From Ralstonia mannitolilytica (GTDB lineage Bacteria; Pseudomonadota; Gammaproteobacteria; Burkholderiales; Burkholderiaceae), in NCBI RefSeq assembly GCF_905397375.1, contig NZ_CAJPVG010000002.1, forward strand, positions 310,001-374,000: a stretch of 64,000 nucleotides of DNA, written 5' to 3'. Positions within the stretch are counted from its first letter, which is position 1, and every line of letters begins with the position of its first letter. Below the pieces are notes generated by a model. The model was not told the origin of the DNA. It worked only from the letters and a program-made list of their open reading frames with translations, and ran no database searches. Shown piece by piece: positions 42,394 to 51,386 of the stretch. The position numbers and the translations under genes are program-made.

Positions 42394-44478
42394 ATGTTCA
42401 ATTTTCTGCTGAATCCGTGGCGCAAGTGGCGCGCCTCCCGGCACGCCAGCCATCAACTCGACGCCATCCTGGCGCAGTTCGAGCCGACGCGCAGTCTGGC
42501 CGAACGCAACGAATGGCTGATCGAGCTGGCCTACTGGCTGCGCCGTGCCGACCGGCCCGAGGGTGCCGTGTCGGAATCGTGGCGCTATGCGCGCCTGCGT
42601 TATCTGCTGCAGGTGCTCGAGAACAACCCGTCGTTGGCCGAGCGGGTGGGGCAGACCCTGCGCGCCATCGTGCAGGACAACGATCCCGTGTCGCTGCTGT
42701 GCGATACGGGATTGTCCTCACGCGCGGGTTTCTGGAGCGAGCTGATCGACCGCTGGCAGGCGCGCCTGCTGCCGCCCGCGCCCAATGCGCCGCAATTGGC
42801 GTCGCTGTTTGCACTGCTGTTTGTCGGCCCGAACGATGCGGCATGGGTCGACGGGCTCGACGACGAGCTCGTCGCGCGGCTGCACGCGCTGTTCCGGGCC
42901 GGCATGACCGACGCCGAGGCATCGGCCGGACAGACGCGGCTGGAGCGCAGCCTGGGCATCAGCATCCAGATCCTCATCAGCCAGGTGCGGGCGGCGGGCT
43001 TGTCGCGCGGCATCCGCAGCCGCATGGCCTATGCGGAGTTGACCGATTCACCGTTCTACCTGCTGGCCGATGCGGCCAACGCCATCTTTCTCGAACGCCC
43101 GAATACCGAGCCGGCGAGCCCCGAGCGGTTCGTGCAGGAGCTCAATTATTTCCGCGCCGTGCTGGACCAGTGCCGCGCGGCCACGGAAGGCGTGTACCAG
43201 CATCTGGACGAGAACGGCGTCTCCGTGGAGATCGTGTTCCAGGTCGAGCGCATGAAGGCGTGGCTCGGCCGCATTGACCTGCTGCTGACCGCCTGGGCCG
43301 ACACGCGCGGTTCGCGCCGCTTCGTGCACATGACCGCGGAACTGGTGTCAGCCAGCCAGCACCGGCGCAGCGTCGGGTATCTGATCCGCTCCACGTTTGC
43401 CGACCTGGCACGCAAGGTGGTCGAACGCTCCGCCGAAACCGGCGAGCACTACATCACCCGCGACGGCAAGGAATACGCTGCGATGGTCAAGGCCGCGGCC
43501 GGCGGCGGCGTCATCACGGCGGTCACGGTGTACGTCAAGTTCTTCATCACCGCGGCGCACCTGTCGCGGTTTACCGAAGGGCTGCTTGCGTCGCTCAATT
43601 ACGCCGTCAGCTTCCTCGGCATCCATTTCGCGCACTTCACGCTGGCGACCAAGCAGCCGGCGATGACGGCGCCCGCGCTGGCGCACCGGCTTGATCAGGT
43701 CGGCCGGCCCGAAGGCCTGGACCGCTTCGTCGACGATACGGTCGCGATGATCCGCTCCAACGCGGCCGCCATTGCCGGCAACCTGCTGGCGGTCGCGCCC
43801 GTGGCGTTCGCGGTGCAATGGCTCGCGGGGCGGTTCCTGCACGCCGATTTGATCTCGCCAGCCAAGGCGGTTGCGACGATCGATTCGTTCTCGATCCTGG
43901 GGCCGACGCCGCTGTACGCGGTCTTCACCGGCGTGCTGCTGTGGGCTTCGAGCCTGGCGGCGGGCTGGGCCGACAACTGGTTTGCGCTGCACCGCGTGCA
44001 CGATGTGATCGCCTACCACCGCCGCCTGCGCTTCATGGTCGGTACGCGCGGCGCGCAGCGCATTGCCAGCTTCTGGAAGCGCAATCTGTCCGGCATCGTG
44101 GCCAACGTGTCGCTGGGCTTCATGCTCGGGCTAGGGCCGGAGATCGTGTCGTTCTTTGGGCCGCACATCGAGGTGCGCCACGTCACGCTGTCGACCGGCG
44201 CGGTGGCCACGGCGGTGGGCGTGCTGGGGCCCGGCGTCATGAAGACGTCGCCGTTCTGGCTGGCCGTGGCGGGCATTGGACTGATGGGTGTGCTCAACGT
44301 GCTGGTGTCGTTCGCGCTGGCGTTCAACATGGCGATGCGCTCGCGCAATCTGCGAGGCGTCGATCGCAAGCGCGTGACGGGCGCGGTCTGGCGCCGCATC
44401 CTGCGCGATCCGCTGTGCCTGCTGGTGCCGCGCGCGCCGACCGTGACGACTCCGCCGGGCACCAGCACAGCGGCCTAG
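42394..44478 (+). CDS. SpecificRecomb (PF10136) family membrane protein, annotated elsewhere as site-specific recombinase
   Basis: 694 residues. N-terminal half (1-350) is soluble and mostly helical, starting FLLNPWRKWRASRHASHQLDAIL. The second half has about six hydrophobic helices (about 365-405, 455-480, 500-530, 565-595, 610-650). The family name comes from gonococcal Gcr; I see no tyrosine- or serine-recombinase motif, and the helices point to an inner-membrane protein. ATG 42394 has AAGGGAG upstream. Function unknown. Confidence 0.83.
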   Translation: MFNFLLNPWRKWRASRHASHQLDAILAQFEPTRSLAERNEWLIELAYWLRRADRPEGAVSESWRYARLRYLLQVLENNPSLAERVGQTLRAIVQDNDPVSLLCDTGLSSRAGFWSELIDRWQARLLPPAPNAPQLASLFALLFVGPNDAAWVDGLDDELVARLHALFRAGMTDAEASAGQTRLERSLGISIQILISQVRAAGLSRGIRSRMAYAELTDSPFYLLADAANAIFLERPNTEPASPERFVQELNYFRAVLDQCRAATEGVYQHLDENGVSVEIVFQVERMKAWLGRIDLLLTAWADTRGSRRFVHMTAELVSASQHRRSVGYLIRSTFADLARKVVERSAETGEHYITRDGKEYAAMVKAAAGGGVITAVTVYVKFFITAAHLSRFTEGLLASLNYAVSFLGIHFAHFTLATKQPAMTAPALAHRLDQVGRPEGLDRFVDDTVAMIRSNAAAIAGNLLAVAPVAFAVQWLAGRFLHADLISPAKAVATIDSFSILGPTPLYAVFTGVLLWASSLAAGWADNWFALHRVHDVIAYHRRLRFMVGTRGAQRIASFWKRNLSGIVANVSLGFMLGLGPEIVSFFGPHIEVRHVTLSTGAVATAVGVLGPGVMKTSPFWLAVAGIGLMGVLNVLVSFALAFNMAMRSRNLRGVDRKRVTGAVWRRILRDPLCLLVPRAPTVTTPPGTSTAA

Positions 44479-44541
44479 CGCGGCGTCAGGCGACGATGGC
44501 CGGGCTCGCGACTCCGGCGCCGCAGGTCTAGGCTTCGACAG

Positions 44542-44580
44542 CGGAGCAGAAAGGTCCGGCAGCGGACCTGTCGTGCTCCG
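44542..44580. repeat. Two-tier hairpin between convergent SpecificRecomb and rbsK genes
   Basis: Inner arms AGGTCCG (44552-44558) and CGGACCT (44563-44569), loop GCAG; outer arms CGGAGCA (44542-44548) and TGCTCCG (44574-44580), joined by a 3- and 4-base internal loop. Lies between convergent stops, so a factor-independent terminator without T-tract, or an RNA-stabilising hairpin, is likely. Confidence 0.7.
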
Positions 44581-44685
44581 GGGGCTGCACATTCGAGGTC
44601 GGCGCGCGAGGGTTTGCGGTCGAAAGCCGGAGTGCTGAAGTCCGACGCCCCAGTAAGAAACGCCGGCGTGCTGCGCAAAGGCGCG

Positions 44686-45648
44686 CTACAGGCCGTGCGG
44701 AACAGGCGCCGCGATCTCGCTGCGAAACGGGATCGACGGCTGCGCGCCCAGTCGCGTGACCGACAATGCCGCCGCGGCCTGGCCGAATTCGATCGCCGCT
44801 TCCGGGCGCGCCCCCTCCGCCAGAGACGACGCCAATGCCCCGACAAACGTGTCGCCGGCCGCCGTCGTGTCGACGGCCTGGGCGATGCGCGCGGGCATCA
44901 GCCGGCGCGTGTCGGCATCCGCATACGCGACGCCGCGCGCGCCCAGCGTGACGATCACGTGCCGCGCCCCCTGTGCGTGCAGGTCGGCGGCGGCGTCCAG
45001 GGCCGCGTCGGGCGAGTCGACGGGGCGGGCTGTCAGCAGCGCCGCCTCGGTTTCGTTGGGGATCAGGTAATCGCACGCCGCCAGCCATGGCGTGGGCAGT
45101 GGGCCGACGGCGGGGGCGGGATTCAGGATGACCGTCTTGCCGAGCTGCCGCCCGAGCTTCAGCGCGCACTCCACGGCATCGGGCGGGGATTCCAGCTGGC
45201 AGACAATCACGCGCGCGCGTTCGAACGCCGCGCGCTGCGCCTCGATCATGGCGGGTGTGAGCAGCTCGTTGGCGCCGGCCACGATGACGATGGTGTTCTG
45301 CCCGCTGTTGGCCACCGTCACGCACGCGATGCCGGTGGCGGCATCGGCATGCGCCGACACCATGGACGTGTCCACGCCTTCGCGGCGCAAGCCCTCGCAC
45401 AGGGCGGCGCCGTAGGCGTCGCTGCCCACGCAGCCGAGCATGGCGACACGGGCCCCCAGGCGCGCGGCCGCTACAGCCTGGTTGGCGCCCTTGCCGCCCG
45501 GGATCGTCTCCAGCGCGGGCGCTGCCACCGTTTGGCCGGGGCACGGCAGGCGCGGCGTGCGGATCACCAGATCCATGTTGATGCTGCCGACGATCAGCAC
45601 GTCGGCCGCAGGGTGAGCGGAAGAGGCGGAAGGGCGCTTGGCCACCAT
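44686..45648 (-). CDS. rbsK: Ribokinase
   Basis: 320 residues, PfkB family. Phosphorylates ribose to ribose-5-phosphate in the cytosol. N-terminal IVGSINMDLVIR, GGKGANQA substrate loop, and C-terminal DTTAAGDTFVGA with the catalytic Asp. ATG 45648; longer reading rejected because the first conserved strand would be too far in. Last gene of rbsBACRK, 37 bases after rbsR. Confidence 0.95.
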   Translation of the reverse strand: MVAKRPSASSAHPAADVLIVGSINMDLVIRTPRLPCPGQTVAAPALETIPGGKGANQAVAAARLGARVAMLGCVGSDAYGAALCEGLRREGVDTSMVSAHADAATGIACVTVANSGQNTIVIVAGANELLTPAMIEAQRAAFERARVIVCQLESPPDAVECALKLGRQLGKTVILNPAPAVGPLPTPWLAACDYLIPNETEAALLTARPVDSPDAALDAAADLHAQGARHVIVTLGARGVAYADADTRRLMPARIAQAVDTTAAGDTFVGALASSLAEGARPEAAIEFGQAAAALSVTRLGAQPSIPFRSEIAAPVPHGL

Positions 45649-45685
45649 GGCTGTACTACGCTGAAGGCGTGAAAGGGATGCGGCG

Positions 45686-46726
45686 TCAGGCGGCGCGGGC
45701 CGGGCGCTCGGGCTCGGCGGTCGACTCGCGCAGCGACAGGCGCGGCGGCAGCACGATGCGGCGCGCGTGCCGCTCATCCAGCGGATGGCGCAGGGCGTTG
45801 TCCCCCAGGTGCTCGAGCAGCGTCTGGGCGGTGGTCTCGCCAAGCTGGCGGATCGACTGGCCGACGGTAGACAGCGCCGGGTAGACGTAGCGGCTGAGCT
45901 CGATGTCGTCAAAGCCGATCACGGAGAGCGCCTTTGGCACCGGAATCCCGAGCTCCGCCGCGGCGCGCAGCGCGCCGATGCCCATCAGGTCGTTGCTGGC
46001 GAAGATGGCGGTGGGCATCTCGCCCTCGGTCAGCAGCTGGCGCGCGGCGCGATAGCCGCCGGGGCTGGTGAAATCGCCCTCGGCAATGCGGGCCGAGGCT
46101 TCCGGCACGCCCGCTTCGCGCAGCGCACGGTGAAAGCCGGCCAGTCGGCCCGCCGTCACGCTCAGCTCCGATGGCCCGCTGATGCACGCAATGCGCCGGT
46201 GCCCGAGTTCCAGCAGGTGTCGGGTCGCCAGGTACGCGCCTTCCTCGTGATCGATCTGCACCTGGTCAGCCTGGATGCCTTCGGTCGGGCGGTCGACCAT
46301 CACCACGGGCAGGGACGATTCGCCCAGCGCATCGGTCAGCGCATTGTCGGGGCCGGCGCTGCTCACGATGATGCCGTCGACGCGCTTTTCCATGAGCACG
46401 CGCAGGTAGTCGCGCTGCTTGCGGGGGTCGTCGTCGGAGTTGCACAGGATGACGCTGTAGCCGGCGGCCGCGCACACGTCTTCAATGCCGCGCGCCAGTT
46501 CCGCAAAGTACGGGTTGGTGGCGGTGGGCACGAGCACGCCGATGGTGCGCGTGGTGCGGTGCTTGAGCGAGCGCGCCACGGCGCTGGGCACGTAGCGCGT
46601 CGCACGGATGGCGTCTTCCACGCGCTTGCGAGTTTCGGCGTTCACCGGTCTGGTGTTGTTGATGACGTGCGAGACGGTGGTGAACGAAACCCCGGCCAGT
46701 GCGGCTACGTCCTTGATGGTTGCCAT
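45686..46726 (-). CDS. rbsR: LacI-family ribose operon repressor
   Basis: 346 residues. N-terminal LacI helix-turn-helix (ATIKDVAALAGVSFTTVSHV) with hinge, then a periplasmic-binding-like ligand domain. It represses the operon until ribose binds; the 14-bp palindrome at 50393-50406 is the likely site. ATG 46726 with GAGGAG upstream. Encoded inside the operon it controls, between rbsC and rbsK. Confidence 0.94.
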   Translation of the reverse strand: MATIKDVAALAGVSFTTVSHVINNTRPVNAETRKRVEDAIRATRYVPSAVARSLKHRTTRTIGVLVPTATNPYFAELARGIEDVCAAAGYSVILCNSDDDPRKQRDYLRVLMEKRVDGIIVSSAGPDNALTDALGESSLPVVMVDRPTEGIQADQVQIDHEEGAYLATRHLLELGHRRIACISGPSELSVTAGRLAGFHRALREAGVPEASARIAEGDFTSPGGYRAARQLLTEGEMPTAIFASNDLMGIGALRAAAELGIPVPKALSVIGFDDIELSRYVYPALSTVGQSIRQLGETTAQTLLEHLGDNALRHPLDERHARRIVLPPRLSLRESTAEPERPARAA

Positions 46727-46744
46727 GTCGTGCTCCTCTGTCTC

Positions 46745-47749
46745 TCAGTGTGGCTTGGTCCGGTTGCTCCGGCTGCGATAGGTGTCCATGACCACGGCCG
46801 CGACGATGACGGCGCCCGTGATGACGCGCTTGGTGGGTTCCGTCGCGCCGATCTGCGCCAGGCCGGATTCGAGCACCGAGATGATCAGTACGCCGAACAG
46901 CGTACGCAAGACCGACCCGCGGCCGCCCATCAGGCTCGTGCCGCCGATGACCACCGCGGCAATCACCTGCAGCTCCATGCCGACGCCGGCGTTCGGGTCC
47001 GCCGCTTCCAGGCGCGACACCTGGAACAGCGCGGCCAGGCCCGCGAGCAGACCCATCAGCGCGAACACGGCGACCTTGTAGGGCCGCGGGTTCACGCCGG
47101 CCAGCCGCACGGCTTCTTCATTGGTACCGATGGCAACGAGGTAGCGCCCGAACACCGTGCGCGTCAGCACGATCTGGCCGACGACCGTCACCGCAATCGC
47201 AATCAGGAACGACGGCGCCACGCCCAGTGCCACGGGGCTCGCCAGCCAGTCGACCGCGCTGCCGATGTACACCGTGCGCGAATCGGTGAGGCTGTAGGCG
47301 AGGCCGCGCGCCATCTCGAGCACGCCCAGCGACACGATGAACGAAGGGATGCCCCAGTGCACCGTCACCGCGCCGGTCAGCGAGCCGGCCGCGGTGGCGA
47401 GCAACACACCGGCGAGCGCCGCCGGCAACACGCCCCAGCCGAGCTGGGTCATGGCGACCGACAGCACCGATGCCGCCAGCGCCAGCACCGAGCCGACCGA
47501 CAGATCGATGCCGCCGATCATCAGGATGAACGTCATGCCGACGGCCATCACGAGCAGGTCGGGAATCTCGTTGGCGATGGTGGTGAAGGTCGGTAGCGAA
47601 AAGAATGTCGGCGACAGCGTGCTGAACAGCACCAGCATGGCCGCCAGCGCGAGCAGAAGCCCGCCGATGGTGCCCAGCGACATGCCGAATGCGGCGCGTG
47701 TGCCGGACGTCGGTTCGGGCGCGTTGGGCACGGTGGAATCAGAGCGCAT
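46745..47749 (-). CDS. rbsC: Ribose ABC transporter permease
   Basis: 334 residues, BPD_transp_2 family with about ten helices. LMIGGIDLSVGSVLALAA is the signature of RbsC-type permeases. The ATG at 47749 overlaps the rbsA stop by 11 bases, implying coupled translation. Inner membrane; forms the channel with RbsA and RbsB. Confidence 0.94.
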   Translation of the reverse strand: MRSDSTVPNAPEPTSGTRAAFGMSLGTIGGLLLALAAMLVLFSTLSPTFFSLPTFTTIANEIPDLLVMAVGMTFILMIGGIDLSVGSVLALAASVLSVAMTQLGWGVLPAALAGVLLATAAGSLTGAVTVHWGIPSFIVSLGVLEMARGLAYSLTDSRTVYIGSAVDWLASPVALGVAPSFLIAIAVTVVGQIVLTRTVFGRYLVAIGTNEEAVRLAGVNPRPYKVAVFALMGLLAGLAALFQVSRLEAADPNAGVGMELQVIAAVVIGGTSLMGGRGSVLRTLFGVLIISVLESGLAQIGATEPTKRVITGAVIVAAVVMDTYRSRSNRTKPH

Positions 47750-49307
47750 CGGCGGTCTCCGGGGAAGGGGTGATCGATGCATCGGCTTCACCGAAAGCGG
47801 CGGCGAGCAGAGCGTCCTGGCTCCACTGGCCGCGTTGGAAGATGTGTGTGAGACGGCCGCCGCGCATGACGCCAATGCGGTCGCACAGCTGCATGAGCTC
47901 GCGCAGGTCGCTGGACACCACCACGAGCGCCTTGCCGCGCACGGCGAGCGCCTCGAGCAGGGCGTAGATGTCGAACTTGGCGCCGACGTCCACGCCGTGC
48001 GTGGGTTCGTCGAAGAGCATGACGGGCGTGTCGCGCTCCAGCCAGCGGGCGATCGCGACTTTCTGCTGATTGCCGCCGGAAAGTTCGCCGACGGGCTGAT
48101 CGGCCCCCGCGCAGCGGATGCGCAGTGCCTGGATGTGCCGCTGCGCCAGCGCGCGTTCGCGCACGGGCTGCAGACGCCCGCGCTGCGTCACGGCGGGCAT
48201 GTTGCCCAGCGCAATGTTGGCGGTGATCGGCAGAGGCAGCAGCAGGCCCTCATCCTTGCGGTCTTCGGTGAGCAGGCTGATGCCGTGGCGTACCGCATCG
48301 CGGGGGGAGTGGATGCGCACGGGCGTGGGCGGCGAGCCCACTTCGATGGTGCCGGCGTCCGCGCGGTCCGCGCCGAAAATCAGCCGGAGCAGCTCCGTGC
48401 GGCCGGCGCCCACGAGGCCGGCAATGCCGAAGATCTCGCCGGGCGCCACGTCGAAGCTCACGTCGCGCACGGCCGGCGCACGCGTCAGGCCGTTCACGCG
48501 CAGCGCCGGCGCACCGTTGCCCGGCCGCGGGCCGCGTGCGGCGCGGTCGGCGTCCGATGCAGCCGAGACGTCTCGCCCCACCATCGCCTGGATCAGCGCG
48601 TCCTGCGTGACGCTCGCGGCGGGCGCATCGGTGATCAGCTTGCCATCGCGCAGCACGACGATGCGGTCGGCAACGCGCGCCAGTTCGTCCAGCCGGTGCG
48701 AGATATACACGATGGCCACGCCTTCGCGGCGCAGCGCGTCGATGCGCTCGAACAGGGTCGCGCTTTCGTGGGCGCTCAGCATCGCGGTCGGTTCATCGAG
48801 GATCAGCACGCGGCAGGCGCCGGCCAGCGCGCGCGCAATCTCGATCATCTGCCGATGGCCGATGCCGAGCGTGTGCACGGGGGTCGCGGGGTCGAGGTTC
48901 AGGCCGACGCGTGCCAGCGCGTCCCGGGCCTGGCGGTGCAGCGCTGCGCGGTCGACGAAGCCGAGCCGACGCGGCAACGCGCCGAGGAACAGGTTTTCCG
49001 CCACCGTGAGCGTGGGGACCATGCTGAGTTCCTGCAGGACCATGCGCACGCCCAGCGCTTCGGCGGCGCTGCGCGAGGACGGCGCGTATTCAATGCCGCC
49101 CAGCGTCATCGAGCCCGTGGTCGCCTTCTCGAGGCCGCACAGGATCTTGGACAACGTGCTCTTGCCCGCGCCGTTTTCACCGGTGAGCGCGAGCACTTCG
49201 CCCGCGCGCACGTCCAGATCGATCTCGCGCAGCACAGGACCGGCGTAGTGCTTGCTGACAGCGGAAACGCGCAGCAGCGGCGGATGGGCTTCGTTCACGG
49301 AGAGCAT
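47739..49307 (-). CDS. rbsA: Ribose ABC transporter ATP-binding protein
   Basis: 522 residues, two fused nucleotide-binding domains. Domain 1 has Walker A TGENGAGKST; domain 2 has the degenerate AGLVGAGRTE (no Walker lysine), normal for RbsA/MglA/XylG. LSGGNQQKV signature and DEPTHGVDVGAK follow. Starts 24 bases after rbsB; powers ribose uptake. Confidence 0.95.
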   Translation of the reverse strand: MLSVNEAHPPLLRVSAVSKHYAGPVLREIDLDVRAGEVLALTGENGAGKSTLSKILCGLEKATTGSMTLGGIEYAPSSRSAAEALGVRMVLQELSMVPTLTVAENLFLGALPRRLGFVDRAALHRQARDALARVGLNLDPATPVHTLGIGHRQMIEIARALAGACRVLILDEPTAMLSAHESATLFERIDALRREGVAIVYISHRLDELARVADRIVVLRDGKLITDAPAASVTQDALIQAMVGRDVSAASDADRAARGPRPGNGAPALRVNGLTRAPAVRDVSFDVAPGEIFGIAGLVGAGRTELLRLIFGADRADAGTIEVGSPPTPVRIHSPRDAVRHGISLLTEDRKDEGLLLPLPITANIALGNMPAVTQRGRLQPVRERALAQRHIQALRIRCAGADQPVGELSGGNQQKVAIARWLERDTPVMLFDEPTHGVDVGAKFDIYALLEALAVRGKALVVVSSDLRELMQLCDRIGVMRGGRLTHIFQRGQWSQDALLAAAFGEADASITPSPETADAL

Positions 49308-49331
49308 GGCTGGCGGCGGCTGGCCTGTCTC

Positions 49332-50291
49332 TTAGCTGCGGGTCACGAGGTCCACCGGCGTCTCGATCACGCCGCCAAGCTGCGCTTGCGGCGTCTTCGC
49401 GGCCAGCGCCTTCAACGCGGTCTGGATGCCGTAGACGGCCTGCTGATCGGCGTGCTGGTCAGCGGTCGCGGCCACGCGCCCGTCGGCCAGCATCGCCTTG
49501 ATGGCCGCGATGTTGTCATACCCGCCGATCGACACCTTGCCGGTCTTGCCGGCCGCCCGCACCGCAGACACAGCCCCAATCGCCATGTTGTCGTTGCCGC
49601 ACAGCAGTGCCTTCAGGTCCGGCTGCGAGCGCAGCATGGCGGCGGCGACCCGGTTGCCCTTGTCGATCTCCCACTCGCCCGACTGCACGCTGACGATCTT
49701 CAGCTTGGCGGCCTGTGCGGCGTCCTTGAAGCCGGCGGTGCGCTGCTGTGCGTTGGTGGTGGTCGGAATGCCCTCGATGATGCCCACCGCATCGCCCGGC
49801 TTGAGCGACTTGGCGACGAAGTCGCCGACCAGCCGCGCGCCCTTGCGGTTGTCAGGCCCCACGAACGGCACATTCAGCCCCTTCTCCTTGAGCGCTTCAG
49901 GGTCCAGCCGGTTATCGATGTTGATCACCAGGATGCCGGCGTCCACGGCCTTCCTGATGACTGGCACCAGCGCCTTGGAATCGGCGGGTGCCAGCACCAG
50001 CGCATCCACGCGCGAAACGATCATCTGCTCGACCAGGCGAATCTGGCCGCCGGTATCGGTCTCGTCGCGGATGCCGGTGCACAGCAGGCTGTACTCCGAT
50101 GCGTGTTCCTGCCGGTGCTTGCGCGCCCCGTTCTCCATCGTGACGAAGAATTCGTTGGCCAGCGACTTCATCACCAGCGCGACCTTGGGCGGCTGGTTGG
50201 CAGCGCGGGCCAGCGAAAACGGCAGCGGCAGGGCAAGAGCTACGGCAGAGCCCGCGCCAAGTTGCAAGGCGCGGCGACGGCGGATATCCAT
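49332..50291 (-). CDS. rbsB: Ribose-binding periplasmic protein
   Basis: 319 residues, Peripla_BP_4 family. Signal peptide with four arginines at 4-7, MDIRRRRALQLGAGS, ending SLARA near 30; the Arg-rich start is more Tat-like than usual Sec signals. Mature protein has KSLANEFFVTMENGA, then ribose-contact regions such as LCGNDNMAIGA. First gene of rbsBACRK, with the LacI-type operator 102 bases upstream. Confidence 0.94.
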   Translation of the reverse strand: MDIRRRRALQLGAGSAVALALPLPFSLARAANQPPKVALVMKSLANEFFVTMENGARKHRQEHASEYSLLCTGIRDETDTGGQIRLVEQMIVSRVDALVLAPADSKALVPVIRKAVDAGILVINIDNRLDPEALKEKGLNVPFVGPDNRKGARLVGDFVAKSLKPGDAVGIIEGIPTTTNAQQRTAGFKDAAQAAKLKIVSVQSGEWEIDKGNRVAAAMLRSQPDLKALLCGNDNMAIGAVSAVRAAGKTGKVSIGGYDNIAAIKAMLADGRVAATADQHADQQAVYGIQTALKALAAKTPQAQLGGVIETPVDLVTRS

Positions 50292-50392
50292 GGTGTCTCC
50301 TCCAGGAAGAGGCCTGTCTTGGGCGGTGGGTGCGGTCGTCGACCGCCCGTGCGCCGTAAGGCGTTCTTAAAGGGCAATCGCGCCGCGTCGTT

Positions 50393-50406
50393 CGCAAACG
50401 TTTGCG
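50393..50406 (-). promoter_or_regulatory. LacI-type operator for rbsBACRK
   Basis: Perfect 14-bp palindrome CGCAAACGTTTGCG, with the CG-centred AAACGTTT core common to LacI/RbsR/PurR-type operators, upstream of rbsB. Confidence 0.75.
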
Positions 50407-50649
50407 CATCAGAGAGTCTCGGGCGCCGGGTAACAAAAGTCAATGAATTTGTGTTGTGCCCACCTAAGGAAAAACCCGAGGTGCACGGCGCTGGCGCATG
50501 GCAATCGCAAGCTGCGGTGCACGATGTGGCGGGATAGCCCTATCCGACGTAGTTGATTGTTTTGGTCCACAATACGGCCTGCCGCGCGGTTGCCCCGTTT
50601 GTGGGGTCCGGCAAATCCCCTTGCTGCGACGCGGCATTCCCCCGACACC

Positions 50650-50703
50650 TTAGTTGACCGATTTTGTCGGGTTCCTTTATACTTGAGCAAAACGATCAGG
50701 TAT
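50650..50703 (+). promoter_or_regulatory. isc promoter with two tandem type-1 IscR boxes
   Basis: Box 1 at 50650-50674 (key words TTGAC at 50654-50658, TGTCGGG at 50665-50671). Box 2 at 50679-50703 (ATACTTGA at the left, TCAGGTAT at the right). Both fit the 25-bp consensus ATA-S-YY-GAC...GTC-RR-STAT with few mismatches. Their centres are 29 bp apart. The sigma-70 promoter TTGACC (50654-50659), 18-base spacer, TATACT (50678-50683) lies within them, so [2Fe-2S]-IscR would block it. Confidence 0.82.
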
Positions 50704-50716
50704 TTCCCCGACGCCC

Positions 50717-51304
50717 ATGAGATTGACCACCAAAGGCCGCTTTGCGGTCACCGCCATGATTGACTTGGCGCTGCGCCAAGAGCAGGGTCCGGTCACGCTG
50801 GCCGGCATCAGCCAGCGGCAGAAGATTTCGCTGTCGTATCTGGAACAGCTGTTCGGCAAGCTGCGCCGCCACGAGATCGTTGAGAGCGTGCGCGGTCCGG
50901 GTGGCGGTTACAGCCTGGCGCGCCGCGCGGACGACGTCACCGTGGCCGACATCATCATTGCGGTCGATGAACCGCTCGACGCCACCCAGTGCGGCGGCAA
51001 GGGCAACTGCGGCGGCGAGGAACACAACGGCCACGCGGGCCGCTGCATGACGCATGACCTGTGGGCCACGCTGAACCAGAAGATGGTCGAGTACCTCGAT
51101 TCGGTATCGCTGCAGAACCTCGTCGACCAGCAACGCGAACGTCAGCCCGAAGTGATCCAGGATATGCGTGATGCGCGTCCGGCGCGCCGCGAGCGCACAC
51201 CGGCCCGCGCACGGTCGGCCGAGGCGCCGGCTGCTGCCGTGCCGGCCGAGCCGGTCAAGCGCGCGCCGCTGGTCAACTCCGTCTTCAGCCTGGCGCAATC
51301 GTGA
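50717..51304 (+). CDS. iscR: Fe-S cluster regulator IscR
   Basis: 195 residues (E. coli 162). Rrf2 winged-helix regulator; MRLTTKGRFAVTAMIDLAL is typical. Cluster ligands are Cys92, Cys98 and Cys110, with His113. In E. coli they are Cys92, Cys98, Cys104 and His107, so there is a six-residue Gly/Glu/His insertion between the second and third Cys. A basic Arg/Ala/Pro-rich tail (about 150-195) is extra. Represses its own operon through boxes at 50650-50703. Confidence 0.95.
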   Translation: MRLTTKGRFAVTAMIDLALRQEQGPVTLAGISQRQKISLSYLEQLFGKLRRHEIVESVRGPGGGYSLARRADDVTVADIIIAVDEPLDATQCGGKGNCGGEEHNGHAGRCMTHDLWATLNQKMVEYLDSVSLQNLVDQQRERQPEVIQDMRDARPARRERTPARARSAEAPAAAVPAEPVKRAPLVNSVFSLAQS

Positions 51305-51386
51305 TTGCCTGATTGCGCAGGCGTGAGGCTGGCCACGAAGCCGGTCCCGCACATAGAACATCGCCCCCACATAAGGCAGACAAGAT

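Larger units (their letters stand above)
50292..50716. other. rbsB-iscR divergent intergenic region
   Basis: 425 bases with no gene. Left part: rbs promoter with the 14-bp operator at 50393-50406. Right part: isc promoter and the two IscR boxes. The middle (about 50410-50640) shows nothing I can name, apart from a partial IscR-like word near 50542-50560. Confidence 0.8.

Noticed and set aside
47337..50537. 1066-codon open frame antisense to rbsB/A/C
   Set aside because: GC-driven shadow of the ribose operon with no recognisable domain.
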